Assembly: GCA_003282425.1 (NCBI GenBank)
Contig: QBZF01000004.1
Span: forward strand, 1 to 42,096
From: Prochlorococcus sp. AG-335-A05
Lineage (GTDB): Bacteria; Cyanobacteriota; Cyanobacteriia; PCC-6307; Cyanobiaceae
Direction of reading: 5' to 3'
Length of the DNA: 42,096 nt
Of the stretch, positions 1 through 9,980 are shown piece by piece; the first letter of the stretch is position 1; each line of letters starts with the position of its first letter. Both the position numbers and the translations under genes were made by a program. The notes beneath the pieces were generated by a model. The model saw only the letters and a list, made by a program, of their open reading frames with translations. It was not told where the DNA came from and did not search any database.

Positions 1-428
1 ATATCAAAAAAAAATATAATTTTAAAAATGATTTAAAACCGCAAGAATCTTATTATTCGTTCCTCATCAATTTTTTGCTAATATCTCATATATTATGATC
101 TAAATATGAAATTAACTGCGCATTAATTTTCAATAACTTGGTTTAGAAAACTTTTTAAATTTGATCAGAAAATCAAAGAAACTTTTAATTGGAATCTTAG
201 AAATCAAGATTGATTAAATTTTATTTATCCAAAATCTGGTTGCAAAGTTGATAGATTAGGCATCTTAAAATTATAAAATTTTCTATTAATTAAATCTTCA
301 ACTTAATAAATTAAAGACAGTTTAAATATACAAAGTATACAATACAAAACTTTACTTTTAAAAAATTTCATTTCAGATAATTCTATATAATTAAGTTAAA
401 ATATAATTATTCCCGAGAAAAAATAATA
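1..428. other. AT-rich gap without a convincing gene
   Basis: This stretch upstream of manC holds no gene I can support. It is extremely AT-rich with frequent stops in all frames. One frame (106-213, + strand) reads ATG, six codons, an in-frame TAA and then 28 open codons, which could be a decayed small gene or chance. The last 45 bases hold TATAAT-like boxes, described separately. I see no hairpin with a T-run, no tRNA and no repeat. Confidence 0.6.
386..407 (+). promoter_or_regulatory. candidate -10 boxes upstream of manC
   Basis: Two perfect TATAAT hexamers lie at 386-391 and 402-407, 38 and 22 bases before the manC ATG at 429. Neither has a recognisable TTGACA-like -35 at the right spacing. 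In DNA this AT-rich, TATAAT is expected by chance fairly often. The position ahead of the first gene of a four-gene + strand run is the main argument. Confidence 0.3.
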
Positions 429-1865
429 ATGTCAAATAGTTGTATTGTCCCTTTAATTTTATGCGGAGGATCTGGTTCTCGCCTTTGGCCCTTATCAAGA
501 GAAAGTTATCCAAAGCAGTTTTTATCTATAAAAAAAGAAGAAAAATTTAGTCTTTTACAACAGACAATCATTAGAATATCAACTTTAAAAAATCTAAAGA
601 AGCCAATATTAATTTGTAATGAAGAACATCGTTTTATTGTAGCTGAACAAATGAGAGAACTAAATATTGAGGAATTTATAATTATACTTGAGCCTTTTGG
701 AAGAAACACCGCACCAGCAATTACTTTAGCAGCATTGAAATCTCTTGAACTTTATGAGGATCCAACTTTATTAGTTCTATCTTCAGATCATGAAATTAAA
801 AAAAAGGAAGAATTTTTAAAAGTTATTAATGTGGGTTTAAGATTTGCAGAGATGAATAAATTAGTAACCTTTGGAGTTGTCCCAAGATCTCCCGAAGTAG
901 GATATGGATATATAAAGTCTATTAAACCTTTTAGCTCTAAATTAGAAGGCTATAAAATCGAAAGTTTTATTGAAAAACCAGATAAAAAAACGGCGCAAAA
1001 ACTAATTAAAGATAATAGATACACTTGGAATAGTGGAATTTTTATGTTTAAGTCCAAAGAGATAATTAAAGAATTAGATAAATTTTCACCAGAGATTTTA
1101 ATTTGTTGCAAAAATGCACTTGATAAAAGTAAAGTTGATCTTGATTTTCAGAGGTTAGACAAAGATTCTTTCAAAAAATGTGATAATTTATCAATTGACA
1201 TTGCTGTAATGGAAAAGACAATAAGAGGGATGGTGATCCCTTTAGATGTGGGATGGAGCGATATAGGTAGTTGGGAAGTTGTATGGGAGACATCTAACAA
1301 AGATCAAGATGGAAATTATACCGAAGGTAAAGTTGTATTAGAAAATACTAAAAACTCTTATTTAAGAAGTGAAAATAGACTAATAGTAGGTATTGATTTA
1401 AAAAATCTTATAGTAGTAGAAACTAGGGATGCAATTTTAATCTCTGAAAAAAATTCATCTCAAAAAGTAAAAAATATAGTTAATCATTTAAAGAAAAATA
1501 ATATGCCCGAAGGGATAACACATTCAAAGGTTTACAGGCCATGGGGACATTATCTTTCGGTAGTAGAAGCAAATAGATGGCAATTAAAATTAATAACGGT
1601 TAAGCCAGAAGCGAAATTATCTCTTCAAATGCATCATCACAGATCAGAACATTGGGTAGTGGTGAGTGGCACTGCAAAAGTAGAAGTCGACAGCACATTG
1701 AAAATATTATCGGAGAATCAAAGCATATATATACCCTTAGGCTCAAAACATAGGTTAAGTAATCCTGGGAAAATACCTCTCACACTTATAGAAGTTCAAA
1801 GTGGTTCATATGTAGGAGAGGATGATATTGTAAGATTTGAAGATTTCTATGGAAGGACTGAATAA
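429..1865 (+). CDS. manC: mannose-1-phosphate guanylyltransferase / mannose-6-phosphate isomerase
   Basis: Makes GDP-mannose from mannose-1-phosphate and GTP. The C-terminal cupin belongs to the type II phosphomannose isomerase family, which interconverts fructose-6-P and mannose-6-P. At 478 residues it has the usual length of bifunctional ManC/AlgA/XanB proteins. The pyrophosphorylase signature GGSGSRLWPLSR is at about residues 13-24, FIEKPDKK and WNSGIFMF follow, and the cupin block LSLQMHHHRSEHWVVVSG lies near residue 400. The start is the ATG at 429 with a weak GAGA upstream. It leads a + strand run with ugd, gmd and fcl, so its GDP-mannose probably feeds GDP-fucose synthesis. No phosphomannomutase is in the window. 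Family assignment is secure; the isomerase activity is inferred. Confidence 0.95.
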   Translation: MSNSCIVPLILCGGSGSRLWPLSRESYPKQFLSIKKEEKFSLLQQTIIRISTLKNLKKPILICNEEHRFIVAEQMRELNIEEFIIILEPFGRNTAPAITLAALKSLELYEDPTLLVLSSDHEIKKKEEFLKVINVGLRFAEMNKLVTFGVVPRSPEVGYGYIKSIKPFSSKLEGYKIESFIEKPDKKTAQKLIKDNRYTWNSGIFMFKSKEIIKELDKFSPEILICCKNALDKSKVDLDFQRLDKDSFKKCDNLSIDIAVMEKTIRGMVIPLDVGWSDIGSWEVVWETSNKDQDGNYTEGKVVLENTKNSYLRSENRLIVGIDLKNLIVVETRDAILISEKNSSQKVKNIVNHLKKNNMPEGITHSKVYRPWGHYLSVVEANRWQLKLITVKPEAKLSLQMHHHRSEHWVVVSGTAKVEVDSTLKILSENQSIYIPLGSKHRLSNPGKIPLTLIEVQSGSYVGEDDIVRFEDFYGRTE

Positions 1866-1947
1866 CTATTTTTTTGACCTTAGAATCTTATGGCAAATAC
1901 CATCTTTATTTACAATCATTTAAAGAATATTTGTTAAATCTTAATCC

Positions 1948-3390
1948 ATGATTAAAACTAAAATAAAAAATATTTGTTGTATCGGAGCAGGATATGTAGG
2001 AGGTCCAACTATGTCTGTAATAGCAGATAAGTGTCCTGACATTAATGTAAATGTTGTTGATAAAAATTCTGAAAGAATTGCATTATGGAATAATTCAAAT
2101 TTAGATTTACTTCCTATTTACGAGCCTGGTTTAGATAAGATTATTGCAAGATGCAGGGGGAAAAATTTAACATTTTCTACAAAAATAAAAGAGAAAATTT
2201 CCTCTGCTGATATGGTATTTATTTCTGTAAATACTCCAACAAAAACAAAAGGTATTGGCGCGGGGCAAGCAAGCGACCTTAAATGGGTGGAAGCTTGCGC
2301 AAGAGATGTAGCAAAGTTTTCATTGGGTCATACAATAGTTGTAGAAAAAAGTACTCTTCCAGTTAAAACCGCTGAGGTAATTAAAAAAATATTAGAATCT
2401 TCACAGATTACAAATAATTCTCAAAAAGAAAAATCATTTGACGTTTTATCTAATCCAGAATTTCTAGCTGAAGGGACAGCTATAAAAGACTTAGAAAAAC
2501 CTGATAGAGTTTTAATTGGTGGAGAAAAAAATGGTGCAATACTTGCTTTACATAATATTTATAGTAACTGGGTCCCAAATGAAAAAATTTTACATACTAA
2601 TATTTGGAGTAGTGAATTAGCGAAACTTACATCAAATGCTTTTTTAGCGCAGAGAATAAGTTCCATAAATTCTATTGGTGCAATTTGTGAAGCTACAGGT
2701 GCTGATGTTAGAGAAGTTGCTAGAGCCATAGGTTCTGATAGTAGAATTGGATCTAAATTTTTAGATGCTGGACCAGGCTTTGGAGGTAGTTGTTTTAAAA
2801 AAGATATTTTAAATCTTGTATATTTATCAAAATATTTTGGTCTAAATGAAGTTGCATCTTTTTGGGAGGGAGTAGTTAAATTAAATAATTGGCATCAAAA
2901 AAGGATCTCAACATTAGTTGTAGAAAAACTATTTGGGTCTGTTAGTAACAAAAAAATTGGTATTTTAGGATTCTCTTTTAAAGCAAACACAAATGATACA
3001 AGAGAATCTGCTGCTATAAGTATTTGTAAAGATTTAATAGAAGAAGGAGCAATCCTAAACATACATGATCCAAAAGTTGAAGAAAATCAAATTTCAAGAG
3101 ATTTAGGAGTTAATTCAACAAATTCAAATAGAGAAAATAGGGTTAATAATCAAATGCGAAATTCAGGGCATTGGGTTTTTGCCTCCAATATAAATGAAAT
3201 CTTTCCTGATGCAGATGCAATATTGATCCTTACAGAATGGGAAGAATACACAAATATAGATTGGAAGAGGATTTCAATAAAAATGAGAAGACCTGCATGG
3301 ATTTTTGATGCGAGATCAATACTAGATCCCAAAAAACTTAAAAATACAAATTTAAATTTATGGAGAATAGGAGATGGTTTTAATACATAA
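1948..3390 (+). CDS. ugd: UDP-glucose 6-dehydrogenase
   Basis: Oxidises UDP-glucose to UDP-glucuronate with two NAD+. The Rossmann motif GAGYVGGPT is at residues 13-21. The catalytic cysteine is C282 in GFGGSCFKKD, and the conserved VEKSTLPVKTAE and NPEFLAEGTA segments are present. At 480 residues it is longer than many bacterial Ugd proteins (about 390-440). It resembles the long eukaryote-type form, for example in VGGPT and the spacing of the C-terminal UDP-binding domain. The product is the substrate of the UDP-glucuronate 4-epimerase at 6662-7708. It sits 82 bases after manC and 68 bases before gmd, with no obvious terminator between. Confidence 0.95.
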   Translation: MIKTKIKNICCIGAGYVGGPTMSVIADKCPDINVNVVDKNSERIALWNNSNLDLLPIYEPGLDKIIARCRGKNLTFSTKIKEKISSADMVFISVNTPTKTKGIGAGQASDLKWVEACARDVAKFSLGHTIVVEKSTLPVKTAEVIKKILESSQITNNSQKEKSFDVLSNPEFLAEGTAIKDLEKPDRVLIGGEKNGAILALHNIYSNWVPNEKILHTNIWSSELAKLTSNAFLAQRISSINSIGAICEATGADVREVARAIGSDSRIGSKFLDAGPGFGGSCFKKDILNLVYLSKYFGLNEVASFWEGVVKLNNWHQKRISTLVVEKLFGSVSNKKIGILGFSFKANTNDTRESAAISICKDLIEEGAILNIHDPKVEENQISRDLGVNSTNSNRENRVNNQMRNSGHWVFASNINEIFPDADAILILTEWEEYTNIDWKRISIKMRRPAWIFDARSILDPKKLKNTNLNLWRIGDGFNT

Positions 3391-3458
3391 AAAAATATGC
3401 ACAAAATAAGTTAGATTAATAAATAATCCATTTATCAATAGAAAGAAATTAAATAATA

Positions 3459-4580
3459 ATGAAAAAAGCTCTTATTACAGGTATTACTGGTCAAGATGGT
3501 AGTTATCTAGCTGAATTTCTATTAGAAAAAGATTATGAGGTTCATGGAATCAAAAGAAGATCAAGCAGTTTTAATACTTCAAGAATTGATCATTTATATC
3601 AAGACCCCCATATTAAAGATCCTAAATTTTTTCTTCACTATGGAGATCTCACTGATAGTACAAATTTAATTAATATTATCCAGAAAGTTAAACCTGATGA
3701 GATTTATAATTTAGGTGCTCAGAGCCATGTTGCCGTAAGTTTTGAAACCCCAGAATATACTGCTAATAGTGATGCATTAGGAACCTTAAGGATTCTAGAA
3801 GCAGTGAGAATATTAGAATTAAAGGGAAAAACAAAAATATATCAAGCAAGTACCAGCGAATTATATGGATTAATTCAAGAAACACCACAAAATGAAAAAA
3901 CTCCTTTTTATCCTAGAAGTCCTTATGGTGTTGCTAAGCTTTATGCGTATTGGATAACTGTTAACTACCGAGAAGCCTATGGCATATTTGCATGTAATGG
4001 AATACTTTTTAATCATGAAAGTCCAAGAAGAGGAGAAACATTTGTCACTAGAAAAATCACAAGAGGATTAGCGAGGATAAATGAAGGATTAGATTCTTGT
4101 CTATTTATGGGTAATCTTGATTCAAAAAGAGATTGGGGGCATGCTAAAGATTATGTTCAGATGCAATGGCTAATGTTGCAACAAGATACTCCAGAGGATT
4201 ATGTCATTGCTACAGGAAGAACTGAAACAGTTAGACATTTTATTGAATTAACAGCTTTAGCTCTTGGTTGGAATAATCAAGGAAAAACAGATCCTATCAT
4301 TTGGGAAGGCGAAAGAGAAAAAGAGATCGGGAGAAGAGGAGATACAGGAGAAGTAGTTATTAAAATTGATAAAAGATACTATCGACCAACTGAAGTAGAT
4401 TTGTTAATAGGAGATTCAACGAAGGCTTTCAATAAATTGCAGTGGAAGCCTAAAATCTCGCTTGAAGAAATGATTTTTGAAATGGTTAATAATGATACTG
4501 AAATAGCTAAGAAAGAATCCATTCTCAAAAAAAAAGGTTTTGAAATTGACAATTCAAGCGAACTGCCAAGATACGATTAA
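3459..4580 (+). CDS. gmd: GDP-mannose 4,6-dehydratase
   Basis: Converts GDP-mannose to GDP-4-keto-6-deoxy-mannose, the first step to GDP-L-fucose. An extended SDR of 373 residues, normal for Gmd. The NADP-binding motif GITGQDGSY is at residues 8-16, followed by the family-typical [11 protein letters not shown]. The catalytic TSE precedes LYG, and the YxxxK pair is Y156/K160. The substrate-loop motif [16 protein letters not shown] is intact. It lies 7 bases before fcl, which performs the next step, so the two are almost certainly co-translated. Confidence 0.97.
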   Translation: MKKALITGITGQDGSYLAEFLLEKDYEVHGIKRRSSSFNTSRIDHLYQDPHIKDPKFFLHYGDLTDSTNLINIIQKVKPDEIYNLGAQSHVAVSFETPEYTANSDALGTLRILEAVRILELKGKTKIYQASTSELYGLIQETPQNEKTPFYPRSPYGVAKLYAYWITVNYREAYGIFACNGILFNHESPRRGETFVTRKITRGLARINEGLDSCLFMGNLDSKRDWGHAKDYVQMQWLMLQQDTPEDYVIATGRTETVRHFIELTALALGWNNQGKTDPIIWEGEREKEIGRRGDTGEVVIKIDKRYYRPTEVDLLIGDSTKAFNKLQWKPKISLEEMIFEMVNNDTEIAKKESILKKKGFEIDNSSELPRYD

Positions 4581-4587
4581 CTAATTT

Positions 4588-5580
4588 ATGAAAAAGATAT
4601 CGTTAGAAGATACTATTTTAGTTGCTGGAGCTAGAGGAATGGCAGGAAGTGCTATTTATAAAAATCTTATTAATTCAGGTTACGGGAACCAAAAATATGG
4701 AGGGAAAATTTTTACACCTAGTAGTACTTCATTAAATTATCTTAATAGCATTTTGGTTGAGGATTGGTTTAAAGAAAATAAACCTTCAGTTGTTATAGTT
4801 GCGGCCGCAAAAGTTGGAGGCATTCTTGCAAATGCGACTCAACAGGCAGACTTTTTATTGCAGAATATAAAAATTCAGACAAATATTATTGAAACTGCAT
4901 GGAAAAATAAAGTTAAAAGATTACTTTTTTTAGGTAGTAGTTGCATCTATCCAAAATTTTGCCAACAACCAATTAAAGAAGAATATTTACTAAATGGAGT
5001 ACTTGAGAAAACAAATGAAGGTTACGCTATTGCAAAAATTGCAGGTTTAAAACTTTGTGAAAATTTAAGAAATCAATATGGATTCGATACTCTATCATTA
5101 ATGCCTACAAATTTATATGGCCCAGGAGACAATTACCATCCTAAGAATAGTCATGTTATTGCAGCACTTATAAGAAAATTCCATAATGCTATATTAAATA
5201 AAGAAAAAACCGTTACATGTTGGGGTTCAGGTTTACCTAAAAGAGAGTTTTTACATGCTGAAGATCTTGGATCTGCCGTAGTATTTTGTTTAGAGAACTG
5301 GGATCCATCTTCAAATAATGCACCTTTGGACTCTGATGGTCATGTTTTAAATCATTTAAATGTTGGAACTGGTAAGGATATAACTATTAAAGAATTATCT
5401 TTGATTATTGCAAATATAACAGGTTTCAAAGGTGATATTATTTGGGATAAAAGCAAACCAGATGGAACACCTAGAAAGCTTCTTGATATTAGTAAGATAA
5501 AAAGTTTAGGTTGGAAACCCAAAGTTTTACTAGAGAAAGGTCTCTCAGAAACGATAATTAAATATATGGAAGAGAATTAA
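4588..5580 (+). CDS. fcl: GDP-L-fucose synthase
   Basis: NADPH-dependent 3,5-epimerase/4-reductase that turns GDP-4-keto-6-deoxy-mannose into GDP-L-fucose. 330 residues. Near the N-terminus [12 protein letters not shown] replaces the common GGxGMVG. The SSCIYP motif carries the catalytic cysteine, the YxxxK pair is Y146/K150, and [13 protein letters not shown] carries the catalytic histidine. It completes the manC-gmd-fcl route. Its stop is only 5 bases from the stop of the convergent galE, so there is no space for a dedicated intergenic terminator. Confidence 0.96.
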   Translation: MKKISLEDTILVAGARGMAGSAIYKNLINSGYGNQKYGGKIFTPSSTSLNYLNSILVEDWFKENKPSVVIVAAAKVGGILANATQQADFLLQNIKIQTNIIETAWKNKVKRLLFLGSSCIYPKFCQQPIKEEYLLNGVLEKTNEGYAIAKIAGLKLCENLRNQYGFDTLSLMPTNLYGPGDNYHPKNSHVIAALIRKFHNAILNKEKTVTCWGSGLPKREFLHAEDLGSAVVFCLENWDPSSNNAPLDSDGHVLNHLNVGTGKDITIKELSLIIANITGFKGDIIWDKSKPDGTPRKLLDISKIKSLGWKPKVLLEKGLSETIIKYMEEN

Positions 5581-5585
5581 AAAAA

Positions 5586-6641
5586 CTAACAAAAATTTTT
5601 AATATTCGAATGCCATTTCCAACCATCACTACACATATCACTAATTTTCCTTTTTGGTTCCCAATTTAGAGTTTTTTTAGCCAATTCATTATCCGCAACT
5701 ATCCTATCTACATCCCCCTCCCTGCGATTTACAAAATCATAAGGCACTTCTACATTATTTATTTTTTGAAAAGTTTTAACCAATTCTAAAACACTTGTTG
5801 GTTTTCCAGTACCCAAATTAAGATTTAAAAATTTCGAATTCTTCATGTTTAAGAAGTATTCTAATGCCATGATATGTCCATCAGCAAGATCCATAATATG
5901 AATAAAGTCTCTTATGCAGGTCCCATCATTAGTATTCCAATCATTACCAAATATTTTTAATTTTTTTATTTCTCTTGATGCCACTTTGTTAATTAATGGG
6001 AATACATTATTGGGCATTCCTTTAGGATTTTCGCCAATCAATCCACTACTATGAGCTCCTATTGGATTAAAATATCTAAGATTTGCTATCTGCCATTTTT
6101 GCTTATCACTCTCAAAAAGATTTTGCAACATAAATTCAATAGTTGCCTTGGTAAATCCATAAGGATTAATAGGATTAATATTTGAAATTTCATTAATTAA
6201 CAGATTTTGATTTTTACCATATATTGTGGCGCTACTACTAAATATCAAACAGTGGCAATTAAACTTGTCCATAGCTTCCAATAATCTAATTGCCCCAATC
6301 AAATTACAATTCCAATAATTTAATGGAAAATTTACCGATTCTTTAACTGATTTTAAACCAGCTAAATGAATTACTCCTTCGATTAGCTTATTTTCTTTTT
6401 TTGCATCCAAAAATATCTTTTCTAAAAAATGAGAATTTCTGATATCACCCTCATATAAATGGAGATTTTTTTTAAATAAAGGATTAATAGAGTTAATTAG
6501 TTCTATCATTCTCAAATAAAATGACTTGGAACTATTTAAAAAAGAATCGATAATTACTACATCATAATTTTTCTCTAGTAATGAAATGGTCACATGACTA
6601 CCAATAAAACCAACTCCCCCTGTAATAAGAATTTTTTTCAT
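5586..6641 (-). CDS. galE: UDP-glucose 4-epimerase
   Basis: Interconverts UDP-glucose and UDP-galactose using tightly bound NAD. 351 residues. Motifs: TGGVGFIGSH at about 7-16, the SSSATIYG serine block near 135-142, and the YxxxK pair Y161/K165 in NPYGFTK. GTGKPTSVLEL and the C-terminal RREGDVDRIVAD segment are GalE-typical. It is the last gene of the - strand run that starts at 12435, 20 bases after the UDP-glucuronate epimerase. The usual substrate is inferred; GalE relatives that act on UDP-GlcNAc exist. Confidence 0.93.
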   Translation of the reverse strand: MKKILITGGVGFIGSHVTISLLEKNYDVVIIDSFLNSSKSFYLRMIELINSINPLFKKNLHLYEGDIRNSHFLEKIFLDAKKENKLIEGVIHLAGLKSVKESVNFPLNYWNCNLIGAIRLLEAMDKFNCHCLIFSSSATIYGKNQNLLINEISNINPINPYGFTKATIEFMLQNLFESDKQKWQIANLRYFNPIGAHSSGLIGENPKGMPNNVFPLINKVASREIKKLKIFGNDWNTNDGTCIRDFIHIMDLADGHIMALEYFLNMKNSKFLNLNLGTGKPTSVLELVKTFQKINNVEVPYDFVNRREGDVDRIVADNELAKKTLNWEPKRKISDMCSDGWKWHSNIKNFC

Positions 6642-6661
6642 AAATAATATTGAAACCTATT

Positions 6662-7708
6662 TCATTTATAGTTTTCAGAATAATATTTACTATACCAATC
6701 AGCAAAAATCTTAATCCCTTTTTCAAAGGAGGTTTTAGGTTTAAAACCTATCCACTCATCTAAAGAAGTTATATTTGCATATGTTTCTTTTACGTCTACT
6801 TTAAGCATTGGCTTGAAAACTTTTATTGCCTTTTTATCAAGGTGATACTCTAATAAATCTATAAATTTCAATAGTTTAACTGGACTGCTATTACCAATAT
6901 TAAATATTCTATGCGGAGCAAAAGAAGTAGCAACTGAAGGATTACAAGTATCAAATAATGGATTAATAGTGGCAGGTTTAAAGCAACATTTAAAAATTGC
7001 TTGAACAATATCTTTAATAAAAGTGAAATCCCTTTGCATCTCACCGTAATTAAATACTTCAATTGGTTCTTCTTGGAGTATAGATTTCGCAAAAATCATT
7101 GGTGCCATGTCGGGCCTGCCCCATGGCCCATAAACCGTAAAAAAACGCAATCCTGTTGCTGGCAAATTATGGATATGACTATAAGCATGAGCCATTAACT
7201 CATTAGATTTTTTTGTCGCCGCATAAAGGCTTACAGGATGATCAACACTTTGTTCCTCTGAAAATGGCAAATTTGTATTTCCTCCATAAACAGAACTGCT
7301 TGAAGCATAAACCAAATGATTGACATTATTTTTTGCACAATTTTCAAGGATGTTTGAGAATCCAACCAAATTACTTTCAATATATTTCTTTGGGAATTTG
7401 AGTGAATAACGTACACCAGCTTGTGCAGCTAAATTGACAACTATTGAAGGTTTAAATTTTTTAAATAGTTTACTTAATTGGTTATCATCTGCTATGTTGC
7501 AATTAAAGAACTTCCATTTATTTTTTTTTAAAAAAGAACTTTCTTCTATATTTTGAATTCTTTTTTCTTTTAAATTAACATCATAATAAGAATTTAAATT
7601 ATCTATTCCAACAACAACAAAACCATTTTTTAGTAATTCAAGAGATAAAGCTGCTCCAATAAATCCAGCAGCACCTGTCACAAAAATTAAATCATTATTT
7701 TTTGACAT
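6662..7708 (-). CDS. UDP-glucuronate 4-epimerase
   Basis: Extended SDR that converts UDP-glucuronate to UDP-galacturonate (CapI/LpsL/GAE family). 348 residues. Features: VTGAAGFIGAAL near the N-terminus, GIDNLNSYYDVNLKEKR (a family signature), SSSSVYGGN, the YxxxK pair Y162/K166 in LYAATKKSNELMAH, and the diagnostic FFTVYGPWGRPDMA and MQRDFTFIKDIV segments. Its substrate comes from ugd (1948-3390), which lies on the other strand, so the pathway is split between two transcripts. Gene symbols vary between organisms, so I give none. Confidence 0.92.
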   Translation of the reverse strand: MSKNNDLIFVTGAAGFIGAALSLELLKNGFVVVGIDNLNSYYDVNLKEKRIQNIEESSFLKKNKWKFFNCNIADDNQLSKLFKKFKPSIVVNLAAQAGVRYSLKFPKKYIESNLVGFSNILENCAKNNVNHLVYASSSSVYGGNTNLPFSEEQSVDHPVSLYAATKKSNELMAHAYSHIHNLPATGLRFFTVYGPWGRPDMAPMIFAKSILQEEPIEVFNYGEMQRDFTFIKDIVQAIFKCCFKPATINPLFDTCNPSVATSFAPHRIFNIGNSSPVKLLKFIDLLEYHLDKKAIKVFKPMLKVDVKETYANITSLDEWIGFKPKTSFEKGIKIFADWYSKYYSENYK

Positions 7709-7779
7709 CCGTAAATAAATAATTAGTAAATAACTTTTGCAAAAATATAAGGAAATTTTAAATAAAATATGTTTACATT

Positions 7780-9138
7780 TTATATCCTTAAAAGTCTTAA
7801 AAAGCTATCTGACATAAATATTTCATAAGGATCGAGTCCCCTTTTTATTTCAATCCAATCGTCAAGCATTTGATAAGATTCTCTAAATATTTCAGGAGAT
7901 TGCCTAGAGTCTTTTGCTAAATATATTCTTCCTCCTTCTGAAACTATTTCTTTATCTAATTTTGAAAGTTCTTGATTTAGATTTTTAATATTGGATGGAA
8001 TATCAATTGCCAAAGTCCATCCAGCAATAGGGAATGATAAGTAGCCAGGATTATTTTTACCGAATCTTTTTAACACTGTTAGGAATGATGGAGCAGATAT
8101 TTTTCTTAACTTTTCTAGAGTTTTACTTATAAGATAGGATGCCTTATCTGGGACAACAAATTGATATTGTATAAAACCTTCTGAACCATATATTCTGTTC
8201 CAATTATTAATTCCATCTAGTGGATAAAAAAATTGTCCAATACTTTGTATTTCTCCATACCTTAACTTTGGATGCTTTCTGAACCATGCCTCATTAAATG
8301 TTTTTACTGTAAATTTATTGAGAAGTCCTGATGGGAAAAATTTAGGAGCGGTCGCTAAGGCTTTGATGCTATAGTCTAATGGTTTTTCTGCTAGATCTTT
8401 GGTCAATTGACTTTTATCAAGATGCTCTCCGCAAGATAATACCCCTCTAAAATTCTTATTGAGACTATCCACCCATGCTACGCTGTATTTATATTTTTTG
8501 TCTGCTTTAACCATAGCGTTCATTAAGGAATCAATATCAAGAAATCTTTTAGTATCAACTTTGATGTAAGAACTTGAGATTGGGATAACCGAAAAAGTAG
8601 CTTCCAAAATTATGCCAGTTAAACCCATACCGCCAACTGTAGCCCAGAATTTTTTTACGTTGTGGGGATTTAAATCATCAAAAGGTCTTAATTTATGAAT
8701 CTCACCAGTGCCGTCCATCAATATGATTTGCTTTAAGTTTTGTCCAAAACTACCATTTATATGGTGATTTTTTCCATGAACATCTGAAGCGACAGCACCT
8801 CCAACCGTTACAAAGCGAGTTCCTGGTGAAACTGGCAGAAAATATCCTTTTGGGACAATAAAACTTAGTAATTCATCGAACGAAATCCCAGCTTCTGCAG
8901 TTACTACATGATTATCTGTATCTAATTGAAATGAATTAAAGTTACTTAAACTAACTACACTTTTTTTATCAAGTTGAGCAGAATCTCCGTAAGATCTTCC
9001 CAACCCTCTTGCTATCAAAGATTTATAATCAGCATTTCTTACGATTTTTTTTAATTTTTCTTCATTCAAAGGAGTAAAAACAGTACAATCAGCAAATTTA
9101 TTTCTACCCCATCCATAAATTTTTTTCGAATCAATCAT
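7780..9138 (-). CDS. dprE1: DprE1-like FAD-dependent decaprenylphosphoryl-ribose 2-oxidase
   Basis: In mycobacteria DprE1 oxidises C2 of polyprenyl-phospho-ribose; DprE2 then reduces the ketone to give polyprenyl-phospho-arabinose. At 452 residues it is close to mycobacterial DprE1 (461). The FAD domain shows ARGLGRSYGDSAQ (43-55), SPGTRFVTVGGAVASDVHGK (104-123) and NHHINGSFGQN after it. The C-terminal YLAKDSR keeps the lysine (K409) matching the catalytic Lys418 of M. tuberculosis, and the end (FMSDSFLRLL) also matches. The position of mycobacterial Cys387, in GW-N-I-C-V-D, is alanine here (GWTLAID, A377). It follows the DprE2-like gene by 10 bases. A cyanobacterial lipid carrier of another length is possible, so the exact lipid is inferred. 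Confidence 0.9.
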   Translation of the reverse strand: MIDSKKIYGWGRNKFADCTVFTPLNEEKLKKIVRNADYKSLIARGLGRSYGDSAQLDKKSVVSLSNFNSFQLDTDNHVVTAEAGISFDELLSFIVPKGYFLPVSPGTRFVTVGGAVASDVHGKNHHINGSFGQNLKQIILMDGTGEIHKLRPFDDLNPHNVKKFWATVGGMGLTGIILEATFSVIPISSSYIKVDTKRFLDIDSLMNAMVKADKKYKYSVAWVDSLNKNFRGVLSCGEHLDKSQLTKDLAEKPLDYSIKALATAPKFFPSGLLNKFTVKTFNEAWFRKHPKLRYGEIQSIGQFFYPLDGINNWNRIYGSEGFIQYQFVVPDKASYLISKTLEKLRKISAPSFLTVLKRFGKNNPGYLSFPIAGWTLAIDIPSNIKNLNQELSKLDKEIVSEGGRIYLAKDSRQSPEIFRESYQMLDDWIEIKRGLDPYEIFMSDSFLRLLRI

Positions 9139-9148
9139 CTTTTAAAAA

Positions 9149-9895
9149 CTATAATCTGGAAACTAGAAAATTTGGCATTAATCTTATTAAAAACATAATA
9201 GGTCTCCAATGCCATGGTAGATATTCAACTCCCCTTTTAGAATTATTTTTTAATAAGATCCTAGCAACATCTGCAGTTTTAATACAAAGAAAATTTGGGA
9301 CCTTGCCAAATGTCATCGGTGTTGCCATATAACCTGCTTTTATAATACGGACACAAAAAGGCTTCCCATAACAACTAGACATTAAACCTTCACACATATT
9401 TTGAAGACCTGCTTTTGCAGAACCATAATAATAGTTAGAAGGTCTTCCTCTATCGGCGGCGACAGATGTAAATACCCATAAACGAGAACATTTTGCAATT
9501 CTCTTTGGAGTTGCAATTGCGTTTATCCATGGAACAATTCCAAAATAATTGCAATTTATTATATTCTTTGCTTCATTAAAATCAACCCTTGCAACTCCAT
9601 TATTTCCTAAATATCCAACTGTTACTAAGTAAAGATCAAAATCCTCAACTTTATAAAAATTTTTTTCATTTTCTTCATTTTGGCAATTTAAATTAATTGT
9701 TTTTTCTATAATTTGAACTTTATTATTCTTTTTCAAATTTTTAGCGAATTTTTTGCTCTTTTCTGAATCCCTTGAAATTAGATAAAATTTTTCGCAACCA
9801 TTTTTTGCTAATTCAATACAAATAGATTGAGCGACTAAACTATTTGAACCTAATACCCAAACACTTTTTATTATCTTATTTTTTTTAAAAAGCAT
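9149..9895 (-). CDS. dprE2: DprE2-like short-chain dehydrogenase (2-keto-ribose lipid reductase)
   Basis: Classical-size SDR of 248 residues (mycobacterial DprE2 is 254), expected to reduce polyprenylphosphoryl-2-keto-ribose to the arabinose form with NADH. The cofactor region is VWVLGSNSLVAQSI near the N-terminus, an atypical glycine pattern also seen in DprE2. The catalytic YYYGSAKAGLQNM carries Tyr and Lys, and serine lies in VFTSVAADRGR. The C-terminus (RGVEYLPWHWRPIMFLIRL) resembles the membrane-associating tail of DprE2. It is coupled to the DprE1-like gene (10-base gap) and follows the HAD-flippase fusion gene by 85 bases. Pairing with DprE1 makes the assignment strong. Confidence 0.88.
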   Translation of the reverse strand: MLFKKNKIIKSVWVLGSNSLVAQSICIELAKNGCEKFYLISRDSEKSKKFAKNLKKNNKVQIIEKTINLNCQNEENEKNFYKVEDFDLYLVTVGYLGNNGVARVDFNEAKNIINCNYFGIVPWINAIATPKRIAKCSRLWVFTSVAADRGRPSNYYYGSAKAGLQNMCEGLMSSCYGKPFCVRIIKAGYMATPMTFGKVPNFLCIKTADVARILLKNNSKRGVEYLPWHWRPIMFLIRLMPNFLVSRL

Positions 9896-9980
9896 TTTTT
9901 AAATCCTTATTTAGACATTCTATCAACTGTCAAAAAATAAAATATTATTTAATTAATTATTTTTCAAAATTTTCCCATAA

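Noticed and set aside
1866-1947. Terminator between manC and ugd (ATGG...CCAT)
   Set aside because: The stem is only four base pairs and no T-run follows directly.
6868-7416. Three open frames of 61-74 codons on both strands
   Set aside because: All lie inside the UDP-glucuronate 4-epimerase gene, whose motifs are complete; they are shadow frames.
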